Assembly: GCA_033557685.1 (NCBI GenBank) | Contig: JAWQRN010000079.1 | Coordinates: 1 to 40,634, forward strand | DNA: 40,634 bases | Direction: 5' to 3' | DNA from: Sperchopsis tessellata | Taxonomy: Eukaryota; Arthropoda; Insecta; Coleoptera; Hydrophilidae | Part shown: positions 11,401 to 21,010 of the stretch, piece by piece | Layout: every line of letters starts with the position of its first letter | Numbering within the stretch: the stretch's first letter is position 1 | Made by a program: the position numbers and the translations under genes | Notes under the pieces: generated by a model | Told to the model about the DNA's origin: nothing | Seen by the model: the letters and a program-made list of their open reading frames with translations, nothing else | Database searches by the model: none

Positions 11401-12558
11401 GATCCGGAATTTACCAGTGTACGTTGGTGGATAAATTCCTTTTGATGTTGAAAGTTGGTCATAGAATTTAGATAGCACAACACTAGGTTTATGTTTGCTA
11501 CGTTTTATTAAAAAAAAACAAAGTAAGTTCTAATTTTTTTTGAATGAACAATATCATGAGGTCGCGAAGCTGTCCGAATTTTTATTATTCCCTCTTTTGT
11601 CTTAAGTTAAGTGATATATGTAACCTCACTTCAGTAGTGGTCTTAAATAGAGCATACATAGTGATATTACAATGGCAACTTGCATGTACCCTAATCCTAT
11701 GTATATATCCAGCATGTAAAATATAGCCCAAAGAGCATCTAGCCCGACTTGCACCTGTAATCCCAAGACCGATGTCTTCTCAAATGGAGATTCGAACACA
11801 ATTCCGGTAATACCCAAACAAAATAACAAACAAAAAGACATGAGGAAGGGTAAGTACGTATATAAGTCATCTGGGACAGGTACTCTACACAATTTATCCC
11901 GAACGTCTGTCTAAACACCTTGTTAAATAAGTCTACGAATAATTCAATTGTCTTCTATACATCAAGATATATGATAACTGCTTTTCATCCGCCTCTGTCC
12001 ATACTTCCAAAATCTTCATCCGCTTAGCCATCGATTATATGGCTTATTCCTATCAAGTACCATGTCAAAATTATTAATATGTGATATCTCAGTAAATTTG
12101 AATTACAATAAAAAATAAAAAAATTAAATTGGAAAGATACAGAATTCCGGAAAACATTAGGTGATGAAATTGATAATCCCAATTTCTGGACTTGGAATAG
12201 ATAACTATTGTTGTCTGCAAATAATAAATGTTACATATATTGCGAGATATCAACCATAAACACGGTGTTGTCTTTGATGTTGACGTTAATAAATCTTCTT
12301 CCAACTATCTATCAATCTAAAATGCTAATCACTAAATACCATATTCTTCAAGGAGAAAAGCATCTCTCACTGCCAGGGTGGTGATAACCATATTTCTTAA
12401 ACACTATAGTATAAAGCTCGTGGTCTTCCATTACAGAGATTTACCTCCTATTTGAGTGATAGATTTCAGTATATGTCACTGAACAATTCCAGGGCTGTTT
12501 TTACGGATTTTGCTGGGAGACTACTCGGTCTCTCTTATTATTATATGTGAATAATTTG
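11401..12558. other. Unassigned AT-rich DNA
   Basis: I recognise nothing here. An 88-codon minus frame at 11626-11892 is hydrophobic, but I could match it to no family, and hydrophobic frames are common in AT-rich DNA. Confidence 0.4.
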
Positions 12559-12790
12559 AACTGTTGGAAAGAGCTGAGATTACATTGTGGAATATAGATG
12601 AGTGGCATATGGTAATATATTGTAGTTAAATATATCTAAGAATTTTTTTTTAAATTATCAGTGATTAGGTTTAAGTCAATATTTTCTGATGGTAGAGTGG
12701 AGGAACTGTAGGAAAGAGCTGATATTACATTTCGGAATAATGAGTGGTTTTCTGCAATATATTTTAACTAATTATATCTGGGAAAAAAAG
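12559..12790. repeat. Diverged tandem duplication, 155-bp period
   Basis: Blocks starting AACTGTTGGAAAGAGCTGA (12559) and AACTGTAGGAAAGAGCTGA (12714) are followed in both by ATTACATT, CGGAATA or TGGAATA, GAGTGG, AATATATT, TAGTTAAATATATCT / TAACTAATTATATCT and an A-rich run. The first copy has about 70 further bases before the second begins. Confidence 0.72.
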
Positions 12791-13040
12791 AGCAACGCGT
12801 GTATTGTTTCGTCTAGGTAGACTTGAGTGAAGCAGGAATGTATTTTAACTAAATATTGATGCTTCATGACATCTGCATTAACTGTAAGAATGCTTTCAAA
12901 AAAGGTATTCAAATACTTTTACTATCTGACTCTCTTTATTCTCGAAAAATATTCGAACAACTTAAAAAGGCATAACTTCTCATACTTTCCTGGTTGGTAT
13001 ATGTGAAACACCTCGTTGACAATTTAATCGTTTTTTATTT

Positions 13041-13235
13041 TCAGGATTTCCGGGAGATAACCAATCGTCCACTGTTGCAGGGGATATTATCAAATATATT
13101 TAGTTCTTAAAATTACTAAGTATAAACTACCATTCAAGCTAAGAAGACTGCTCGATGTAGACTGTCATGTAACGTGCTAAGTATAGATAGATATGTAGCT
13201 CTCAAGATTGTTAAACACAAACTGATTTTACCTGC
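13041..13235 (+). repeat. Dispersed repeat family TCCACTGTTGCAGGGGA, copy A
   Basis: Starts with TCAGGATTTCCGGGAGATAA (13041-13060), then CGTCCACTGTTGCAGGGGAT (13067-13086) and a block AGTTCTTAAAATTACTAAGTATAAACT (13102-13128). A second diverged copy of that last block (TGTAGCTCTCAAGATTGTTAAACACAAACTG) begins near 13194, so the internal unit is tandemly repeated at roughly 92-bp spacing. The same modules recur at 37808-37948 and partly at 40378-40460. The start motif occurs inverted at the far end of copy B, which suggests inverted termini. No coding capacity; a short non-autonomous DNA element is the likeliest identity. Confidence 0.72.
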
Positions 13236-13570
13236 TTGTGCGCCGAATTATATGTAACGGCGAAGCGCCAATGGGGATTCTACTAGGCCCGGCGGAGCGT
13301 GTCTTTTACGGAGATTTCGCAGAGGTTCGATAATGCATATTTGCAACAGGATGAAAGGAGAAACCCATTATCCCGATTCAAATTTTCCGGATGTTTATAT
13401 ATTTCAACGAACTCTGTTATTATTCTAGGGAAATAAGTATAAGATTGGGAGAGAATTTATGTCCCTCTCCATCCGCAGTAGAGAGCACAGATCATTATCA
13501 AACAGTTTGCTATATATCTATTAGCGGGACATAAATTAGAATCAGGACAAGATAGTCTATTCAAATATAT

Positions 13571-13630
13571 CATATACATGTGGCTTAGTGTACAAAGGCC
13601 AGACAAAATTGTCTAAGCCACATGTATATG
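13571..13630. repeat. Perfect 18-bp inverted repeat (hairpin)
   Basis: CATATACATGTGGCTTAG (13571-13588) and its exact reverse complement CTAAGCCACATGTATATG (13613-13630) enclose a 24-base loop. A few further outer bases (ATAT/GTAT) and an inner ACAA/TTGT can also pair. It stands alone in AT-rich DNA just upstream of an unexplained short frame. It could be a remnant MITE, a small-RNA hairpin or a replication-slippage product. It lacks the T run of a bacterial terminator. Confidence 0.85.
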
Positions 13631-13714
13631 GTATTCGGATATTCCAGGGGATTGCAGGAAAATTAATATTTCGAATATGAATAAATTATCCTAAAAGCTC
13701 AGTAGATTAGATAA

Positions 13715-13900
13715 TTGACTCCTGATAATTTCTATGTTGGGTGGTGTACAGATGTGGCATACCCTATTAGTTTGCGTGGGCTAATAGAAGAAGGGTATTG
13801 CCCTAGAAATTTTAAGTTCCATCGTGAAATTGAAGTTTTTGGCAAAAAGAAAAGCCAACACACGGTTGCCTATTGTCGCAAATATACAAACTTAGAATAA
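13715..13900 (+). other. Short unrecognised open frame
   Basis: A 61-codon frame on + from ATG 13715. The translation is mixed in composition with a basic C-terminal half (residues like FGKKKSQHTVAYCRKYTNLE) and looks more protein-like than most frames here. It lies about 130 bp upstream of the RTE-like RT fossil on the same strand, but I cannot align it to an RTE ORF. It may belong to another broken transposon. Low confidence. Confidence 0.2.
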
Positions 13901-14024
13901 CACAAAAGCTCGACTTCTACCAATCACAAGAGCTGACTGGGTTTCGTTAACACTACAGCACCATTGACCATCTAGAGTCTATACGATTATTTATCGAAAA
14001 AAAAAAAACACAGAATACAATGTC

Positions 14025-14900
14025 CCTCTTCATTTGGCGTTTGTAGACTACCAGGCATTCAAATCGGTAGAAAGGTGGGCATTTATGAATGCATTAGATA
14101 ATGAGAGAATAGACTTCAGATATACAAGCGGCATCAAAGACATTTGCGATGGCGCTAGTATGCAGGTCAGCATTGATGATAGTACGACTACTGACAAAAT
14201 TGAAATAGGAAAAGTTGTCAGACAAGTAGATCCACTGTCTTTGAAACAATTTACTCTTGCTCTAGAAGAAGTATTTAAAAAACTGTCATAGAGGAAAAAG
14301 GGCATTAATATTGATAGGTCACATATACTTCACCTAAGGTTTGCAGAAGATATAGTCATGGTCAGCAGCGATGTAGAAGAACTTAAAAGTAAGCTGCAAG
14401 AGGACGAACTTGTACATATAGAAAATACTCAAATAGAACTAGTGGGGATATATGTATATTTGGCGACAGCTGACAATGCTAGGAAAGGAAAACTAAGAGG
14501 CGGAGGTGTCAAGAAGAATAAAAACGCAAATAGAGTCACTCAAAGAGCCATAGAATGATCAATGCTGCACATAAGCTTGAGGGTCCGAATAAAAACGATG
14601 ACAGAAAAATAACCAGAGTGATAGATGTAATAGAACGAGTAGCAAATCTAAAACGGAGTTGGGTGGGTCATCTAGCACGACAGTACTAGAAAAAAATGGA
14701 CGTCAAAAATAGTGCCCTGGAAACCAAGAACAAAGAGAAGCCGCGGTAGACCCCAGAAAAGATAGCTTGACGACATAAAAGAAACTGCTGGTCGTGGTTG
14801 GTTCTACAAGGACCAGGATAGAAAAAGGTGGAAACAGATTGGCGAGGAAAATGAAGAACACACGGCTAACTATCGGAAAATCTGAAAATATCTACTGTGG
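14025..14900 (+). pseudogene. RTE-like non-LTR retrotransposon fossil 1 (RT and C-terminal tail)
   Basis: Fragment of a LINE-type reverse transcriptase, which would copy element RNA at a nicked target. Frame 14034-14291 carries AFVDYQAF (canonical FVDYxKAFD), then a VVRQVDPLSLKQFTLALEEV block (canonical RGVRQGDPLSPKLF). A shifted stretch then gives LRFAEDIVMVSS near 14335-14360, where the FADD catalytic motif reads FAED. A further 66-codon frame (14358-14558) continues it. From about 14600 the usual C-terminal region appears: RVIDVIERV, SWVGHLAR (about 14657), and DDIKETAGRGW / KRWKQIGEE (14771-14850). Stops, frameshifts and the altered active site make it dead. N-terminal endonuclease sequence is absent. 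Confidence 0.85.
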
Positions 14901-15350
14901 CCGTGGAAGTCTACGTACAGAATTAATTGTTTTTTATATTTTGATGTAGCCAGTTAATCTAGTTTTAGTGTATACCAACGTGTAATTTGTGTGTAATTGT
15001 AAGACTTTGTATTTTAATTGGGTATACTTATGAATTATTTACACCCTCTGGCTCTATTAACTACATTTACTATCATTTTACAAAATAAGAGCGATGCGAG
15101 TTAAGTTAACTAGATTCCTTAATATATAAAATCTTGTATTGGAAGAATGGCACTCACCCAAAAATACATGTACATGTATTAGGAGATACATCCACTGACC
15201 TGATGAATAAAACATATCTGTGTTGCAATGATGAAATATACTTGGTACGGTCCTGAAGAAAAACAGGATTTTTGTGGTATGTCGTTGTATGTGAGTGGTC
15301 CTTGAAATATTTCACAGGCAAGATCGATTGTATTAGCGATGTTTTGCAAC
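14901..15350. other. Unassigned AT-rich DNA after the RTE fossil
   Basis: Possibly includes the 3' untranslated tail of the preceding element, but no clear poly-A or simple-repeat end or target duplication is visible. It contains an 18-bp perfect palindrome AATACATGTACATGTATT (15163-15180). Confidence 0.4.
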
Positions 15351-15715
15351 TTACAAAACCCTGGGAACTAAAAACTCATCGGGAACGAATTCCTCATGGT
15401 CCAATACCGTTCCGGGGCTGTGCATTGCATATAAACGACAAGTTAAGTTCTTCTCTCTCTGCCGTTGACGCTCGTTTTTACCGACCATAACTACGACGTG
15501 CATACACACCAATATTCTTCTACTTCTTCTCTCCGAACCAGAGAATCCCCATCCTTGTGTACGCGAATACATGTATGTCGGTCCTTCTTTTCACGGCTCA
15601 TCAATGTTTCATCGCCGTCTCCAGAGCTAACGCGCCGCACTAGTAAAAGATTCAGAGTACCACAGCCACACCTCCGGGTTCGGTCGCAAACATTTTATAA
15701 GGGATCATCCCTGAT
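15351..15715. other. GC-richer, C/T-rich patch
   Basis: G+C-richer than its flanks with long pyrimidine-rich stretches on +. Overlapping frames are open on both strands (15272-15490 and 15465-15749 plus, 15351-15572 minus), with no recognisable domain. It resembles the patches near 1.2 and 3.9 kb in composition. Confidence 0.35.
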
Positions 15716-16640
15716 CGTTAATTTTTTATTATACTTGTTCAGGTTTTAATTTCAATACGCGGAAATATCGTCCGTGGGAATGCGAACGGGATGAAATTCG
15801 TTCACATTTAGAGTCGCGTTGAATATTTCATAGGTTGGTAGACTTAAGTTTTGTGAAATGTCGTTTTGGACGATGAAAAATTATACAGAGCACGCAAGAC
15901 GACATTCTCGGACGTTTGCTTTTTAAAAGCTACCGCACAACAAGAGTTTTTATGAAGATTATAGAAACGTCAGTATAAACTTTGACATAACACAAAAAGA
16001 TATATGGCTGAAGTCAAAATTAAACAGCTAATGTGGGATGATGTATAAGGAATATGGTTAACATTATCCAGGTCCTTTTTTTGTAGCTCTTCTAATTTTG
16101 TATTCGACTATATAATTATACCAAAATAATAATATGGCGCAGGAATGCCATATAACTGCTCAATTAATATTTCATGGGTTCAAATGCTTTATGATACTAT
16201 TTACTCTGCCGAGGAGGACGTTCTTCAAGGATTTCCCACGATCAGTTTACATTGATTATTGGAATCTTAGAAAATTCACGATGCTTATTTGTAGGACCAG
16301 GCACAAATTAATACGCCCACAATATTCAAGTCATCTCTTCGTCCTCATTTCGAAGTTATGATCATCTTTTTTAGATAGATATTTGTACTGACAAAACGTA
16401 AAAACGTACTATCATATATGTAATATAATATTTAAGTATTATTTTATTTACTGAATATCGGATTTCAGAAAACTGTAACCAATAAGCTCCAAGAAACTTG
16501 CCTCTAGTATATTATGGGTAATGGCTGACAATTACGATGGCCATATACAATCAACATCTTAAATGCAATGTAAACAAAGTGATGTCTTAAATCAGGTTTC
16601 TTTAGTCTAGTTCTCTCATACTCTATTATCGCGAATCGTA
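15716..16640. other. Unassigned AT-rich DNA
   Basis: I see no supported feature. The frame at 16134-16361 (+) has no recognisable motif. Confidence 0.45.
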
Positions 16641-16667
16641 AAGTTCGCTAGCAAAAAGATTGCTATT

Positions 16668-16898
16668 TTATAGTCGACAAGCAAGACTCGACATAGTGTT
16701 AACTCCCACGTAGATCGGTGCTATCCTATCTGCGACTCCATTTACAAGCGGTATTTGTTCAAATGAGGTTGACTTGATCATTTTACAAACCTCCAGTGTT
16801 GTTGCACACAGCTCGCCAATACATACAACAGCCTTGTTGGCTATTCCTCTTGTTAGCTTATTTATTGGTTTGTCACCCTCGCCTACTGGTCCTTGCAT
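16668..16898 (-). other. Unrecognised minus-strand open frame with coding-like composition
   Basis: A 76-codon frame with ATG at 16898 that stays open about 11 codons further upstream. The translation is balanced, includes conserved-looking Cys and Gly residues (VCIGELCATTLEVCKMIKS in the middle, GVADRIAPIYVGVNT near the end), and is unlike the Phe/Leu/Ile/Lys-biased chance frames elsewhere. I recognise no family. The + strand is also open over 16774-17013, so composition may explain it. It could be an old exon or transposon piece. Confidence 0.25.
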
Positions 16899-17040
16899 GT
16901 CGCATTCTCGGTTGCATGCATATTTATTTCAATTAGTGGGCAGAGAACGAGTTCGTACTCGGATCGAGTACCTGCTGGTCCGACTACTTTTCCCTTGCAG
17001 GTTGCTTAGATAGTCCTTAAAGTTGTATGCAAGGTTAATA

Positions 17041-17480
17041 AGGAATGGAATTAGAATTAAAAAAATATTTAAAGTGTAGATAGTTTTCTTAAGTTATCTA
17101 GTAACGTTGTCTTCAAAAATGTATAATTTCATCTTCAGATCTTGAGTCTAAAACGTAACATATATTAGACAAGCTATACAAAAACCACACATTTACCTGT
17201 AATATCACAAAAATCGATGGAAAAACTGAATTAATAGAATATAAAAAAAGATAAATTACCAACCCGAGAAACAAAAAAATAAAAAATAGCATTTATAAAT
17301 AAAATGAACTAAATAATTCGGAGTAAATATATAAAACAATGTTAAGTTAATACAATAAATAATAAAACATATAATACATAGAAAAAAAGTGTATCAAATA
17401 CACAAATAAATGAAATGTCATAAAGACAATGGAAGAAATCAAATAAGTTAAGAACAAAATATTTCACTTGTAACTGAATC
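17041..17480. other. Unassigned, very A-rich DNA
   Basis: Dominated by A runs on +. The minus frame 17342-17542 is hydrophobic and low-complexity. No feature supported. Confidence 0.4.
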
Positions 17481-17483
17481 TTT

Positions 17484-17650
17484 ACCACCTGGTTCAACTC
17501 TATCAAATACATGGGCGTCATACTAGACAGCAAAACCACCATTCCACCATCACGTCTGCCAAATCCAATATAAATTGCAATCCCTACTAAAAGCCCTCAA
17601 CCACATACTAAATAAAATTAAAAAAATAATATGTCCAGCAAAAATTACGA
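17484..17650 (+). pseudogene. Non-LTR reverse transcriptase thumb fragment (Jockey-like)
   Basis: Positions 17502-17534 read IKYMGVILDSK, matching the widely conserved VKYLGVILDSKL motif downstream of the catalytic palm in Jockey/CR1-type reverse transcriptases. After a frameshift near 17540, the next stretch reads FHHHV followed by LQSLLKALNHILNK (about 17541-17610), as expected for the following helical segment (F-x-x-H-I ... A-x-x-x-L-x-x-L-x-x-L-L-N). The fragment is short, with no active site. The surrounding A-rich DNA may hold more unrecognisable remnants. Confidence 0.6.
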
Positions 17651-17900
17651 AATTTCACAACAGAAATTTCTTCTAAACGGGATATGTATGTACATATTAA
17701 AAATGGAATGAATTTTTATGGGCAGTTTGTGGATTTTAATACTACAACACAGTTGCTAACATCATTTCTTAGTTTGGCATTTGAAAATATGAAAGTATGG
17801 AATTCGAACTATTTAAAATGAGAAAATTACAAACATGGATGAAGTAAAGAAAATAAGAAAAATAGTTAATTTTAATATACTATTAGCCGTTAGCATGTAC

Positions 17901-18003
17901 ATTATTGTATTACTTCCAGGTCAAAATGTTGATCTAAAACAATAAATATAATAACAATAATTATATTTTACTCAACATTTTGCCCTGGAAGTAATACAAT
18001 AAT
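17901..18003. repeat. Long hairpin, near-perfect 32-bp arms
   Basis: The left arm starts ATTATTGTATTACTTCCAGG (17901-17920), pairs with CCTGGAAGTAATACAATAAT (17984-18003), and continues after one mismatch as CAAAATGTTGA (17922-17932) pairing with TCAACATTTTG (17972-17982). The loop is about 39 bases and AT-rich, with a few more pairs possible. The arms are nearly identical, suggesting a fairly recent MITE-like fold-back insertion or a small-RNA precursor. It abuts an (AC)/(AT) microsatellite. No TA or other target duplication is unambiguous, since the flanks are AT-rich. Confidence 0.88.
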
Positions 18004-18004
18004 T

Positions 18005-18008
18005 ATAT

Positions 18009-18043
<35 letters not shown>

Positions 18044-18048
18044 CACAC

Positions 18049-18095
<47 letters not shown>

Positions 18096-18106
18096 TATAT
18101 ATATAT
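18005..18106. repeat. Compound (AC)n/(AT)n microsatellite
   Basis: Runs of AC (18009-18022), AT, a short ACACACAC, then about 50 bases of mostly AT. It explains the Tyr/Ile-repeat frame on the minus strand (17968-18159), which is not a gene. Confidence 0.95.
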
Positions 18107-18110
18107 ACAT

Positions 18111-19430
18111 TCTTCCAAACTCTAAACATAAAACACAACTCTCGATGATAGCTTAACACAAAAATCCTATCTCTAACTAACAGAATGCATTGATTGCAGA
18201 ATGCATTTATTTTTGACTACCTCCAACTGACTGTCAAGTAAAAGGCACACAGTCAAACTTAAGAACCTACACACCTTCAAAATTATAATTGCGGGACCCT
18301 ATAGCGGTTAGTCATAATAAGCATCTTGAATCACTCATTCACAAAAATACTTCACATTCCTTTTCACTCAAACCCAATTTAAAGATAGACGAAGCAAGTC
18401 GTGCTTAAATATGTCACAAAGAAAGAAATCCCAATAGTTCCTCTAATACCTCACTGCTTTCCTCGAATACCTCATTGCGACAGCATCACCAAAATACTTC
18501 ATTGTACCAATAGCTCTAGAATATTTCACTTAAACAGATTTACCTGAATGTTTCACTATTACAGCAACGCCAGAATAAACAAGCCAGAGATGTTTATAAT
18601 AATTGTTTTTAAATACTTGTTTTACTTGTTTAAATAGTGGTTGTTATAAATTCCCGAAAGTTATTATTAATTTTACTTTCATTAAATAATCTTGAAAGAT
18701 TCCACTCGCGAAAAATATATTATTTTGCAAGTAGTTAAACTTTTCAATGGAAACTTTGTTGCCAAATTTCACGAGACCAATTTTATACTAAAATACTCCA
18801 AAAGTTTGGCTCTCGAAGTATATTTTTAAGGATTTCGAAACAATGTTTCCATAGAAACGGTAAATTACTTTTTAAAAAATAATCAGCGCTTGAGATGTAT
18901 TTTACAAAAATCTTTAACAATTTTGTTTAAATTTAACAAAAAAAAAATGAACCCAAGACCAATGTGGTGGATCATCGGTGGGAACATAAGCACTGAAATT
19001 AGACAAGTACAAGAGCAGTGGTTTCCAATCTTAGGACATAGAAGTGGTATCCTTTGGAAGGTCAAACATGATGTTAAGAGTTAACTATTACCTGGAAATG
19101 TATAAGGGACTATTCAAGAAGGAAGATTATGATGCGTTTAATAGGTTGGAACTACGGATGCTTTGAATGAAAAATAGATCTATAGATCATAAATTTGAAC
19201 GAATATTTATAAGAAGAGACAGAAAGTTTTCTGCGGTCCTACTCGAGAGTACTGTGGAAGCGGCTAATGCAACAGAGTTGCATATAAGCGCTCCTAAATA
19301 ACTTGTACATAATCCGCGATATCAGTCGTATTTCTGAACAGCACAAAACAACTTAAAGCCACCATGTAATTATGCTGAACATAATAAATACATTCTTGAA
19401 CTCATTAACCATATACTTTATAACGCCCGT
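18111..19430. other. Unassigned AT-rich DNA
   Basis: I see no recognisable gene. A short frame at 18890-19084 (+) and the following 200 bp have somewhat protein-like composition, but stops break it and I match it to no family. Confidence 0.4.
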
Positions 19431-19765
19431 TGACACAAAGCTCCCGAACTACACCAACAACTCCATTTATTTTGCATGAATGTATACGTGTGTTGCAAGA
19501 ACGCTGAGAAACACGGGGTCTGGCCCTCCCGTCTTTTGCCAGAGTTTGTCTCCGCTTCTCCGTTTCTGCAGCCGCTTTCGTCTTATCTCTCGCAAGTTCC
19601 GCCAAAATTTTGCGATTAAAATTAAAACGGTACCTCACCACGTCCCGCATCATAAATATAAAGCGAAAACACTTTGTCTTCCAACCTCTGGTGAGCTCCA
19701 CAACACCACAAATCACGTCCCAGATATAACTCCGCAGCAAGTAGAACTAATACCTGACCTCGGAA
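19430..19765. other. GC-richer patch open on both strands
   Basis: G+C-richer than its flanks. Frames of about 100 codons are open on both strands (19480-19779 plus, 19405-19740 minus), which points to composition rather than a gene. No domain recognised. Confidence 0.35.
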
Positions 19766-20435
19766 CTATACAATTTTGACCTTAACGTTCTCCTAGAAGG
19801 TTAAATTGAGATAACTGAGATTCCTACGATATCGAGGATCTAAAACACCACCCTGCTGTACTCTCAATAAAAACTAGGAATATAAAACGATTTTTGTAAT
19901 TGCATTAATATAATATGTTTTTTAGATAAGTGATCGACCGTACTAGATAACGTACCGTACGTATTTTATAAAGGAAGTACTTTGTTAAGCAAGTTATATC
20001 CAATTTATTCCCTGGGATTAATGCTTTGAAAGTAACCTACTTAACTGAAAACTTTAAAACTGTGAGTAATTTAACAATTTTCAGGAAGATCAGACGGACC
20101 TATCGATATAATATGTTGGTGATAGAGAACGCGGAAGAAGACAAATTGTCGATCTTTGAAAATTGTAGACAAAGTACAAAAGATAAGAACGTGCGTTTAT
20201 GGATTGTCACCTACAAAACTAGTTTCTCATAGTTATCTCTGTTAAACTGCACGAGTAATATTAAGGTTCGCAACAATTTTAAATAAATCCGCATTAGAAA
20301 TTTCCGCTATAAAAATCATTAAAATTAAATATAGCTACGTCGGTGTGCGACCTGTATAAAGCTTAATTTTACAAAATGTATCAATTGGACTTGACTTTCT
20401 ACATTCAGGACAAGAAGAAGCAAGACGACATTTAA
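19766..20435. other. Unassigned AT-rich DNA
   Basis: Nothing supported. The 68-codon frame at 20026-20232 (+) shows no motif. Confidence 0.4.
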
Positions 20436-20437
20436 TA

Positions 20438-21010
20438 ATGTGCTTATTCATTTCGAAAGCGGAAAAGCAAAGACTTGTTCAGCCTCCCTCAAGAAGGCAG
20501 AGGGGGGCGCGCGCGCAATTGAAAACTAGTTTTCCGCTGCGTTTGCTTATCAATACCGCACTCCTAATGGGATTTCATAAAAGCGGAAACCCTCACAGCG
20601 ATTCTGTAAATCATTCCGGAAACATAATTACAGAGCAAGCAAAGTCCTCAGAATTAGAAATCTTATTATCTCTCTTCCCGTCTCCACCAAACTGGGCCGA
20701 ACGAAGGCAAAAGCCGACCGAGCCCAGCAAACTCCAAATACAGTGCGAGAAGCGTGGAAGAATACACCCTTCTCGGAGAGAAAACGGCCACCCTCAAAAC
20801 GTGCCCAGCCGAACTCTGAGAGCGCCGCATTCCAAAAATAAATGGACACCATTCATCACAGATGCACACGCCGACCCTCTGGTTCCTTCCGTCCGGCAAC
20901 CGAGCTAGATGAAGCCATACTCCGACCACCTGTCTCTCTATTTATTGGCCGCAGGAATATGAGGAACTCTCTCCTCTGGTTCTGACCACGCGCCACCATA
21001 TCCGTCCACG
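20438..21010. other. GC-rich patch with the window's longest open frame
   Basis: A G+C-rich island including a GC-alternating run near 20506-20516. It holds the longest frame in the window (20438-20908 +, 156 codons), whose translation is Pro/Ser/Arg-rich and without recognisable domains. Minus-strand frames are open across the same bases (20628-20929). I treat the frame as accidental but cannot exclude an exon of an unknown protein. Confidence 0.35.

Noticed and set aside
11626..11892. 88-codon hydrophobic minus frame, possible membrane protein
   Set aside because: Hydrophobic frames are common in AT-rich DNA. No family motif is seen and the opposite strand is also partly open.
15163..15180. 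18-bp palindrome AATACATGTACATGTATT
   Set aside because: Built from a simple alternating ATG/TAC pattern with no loop. Such palindromes arise easily in AT-rich DNA and no factor site is evident.
17968..18159. Minus-strand frame rich in Tyr and Ile
   Set aside because: It is a translation of the (AC)/(AT) microsatellite and part of the adjacent hairpin.
20438..20908. Longest open frame (156 codons, +) as a gene
   Set aside because: It lies in a GC-rich patch where stop triplets are scarce, the minus strand is open over the same bases, and the translation shows no domain or conserved motif.
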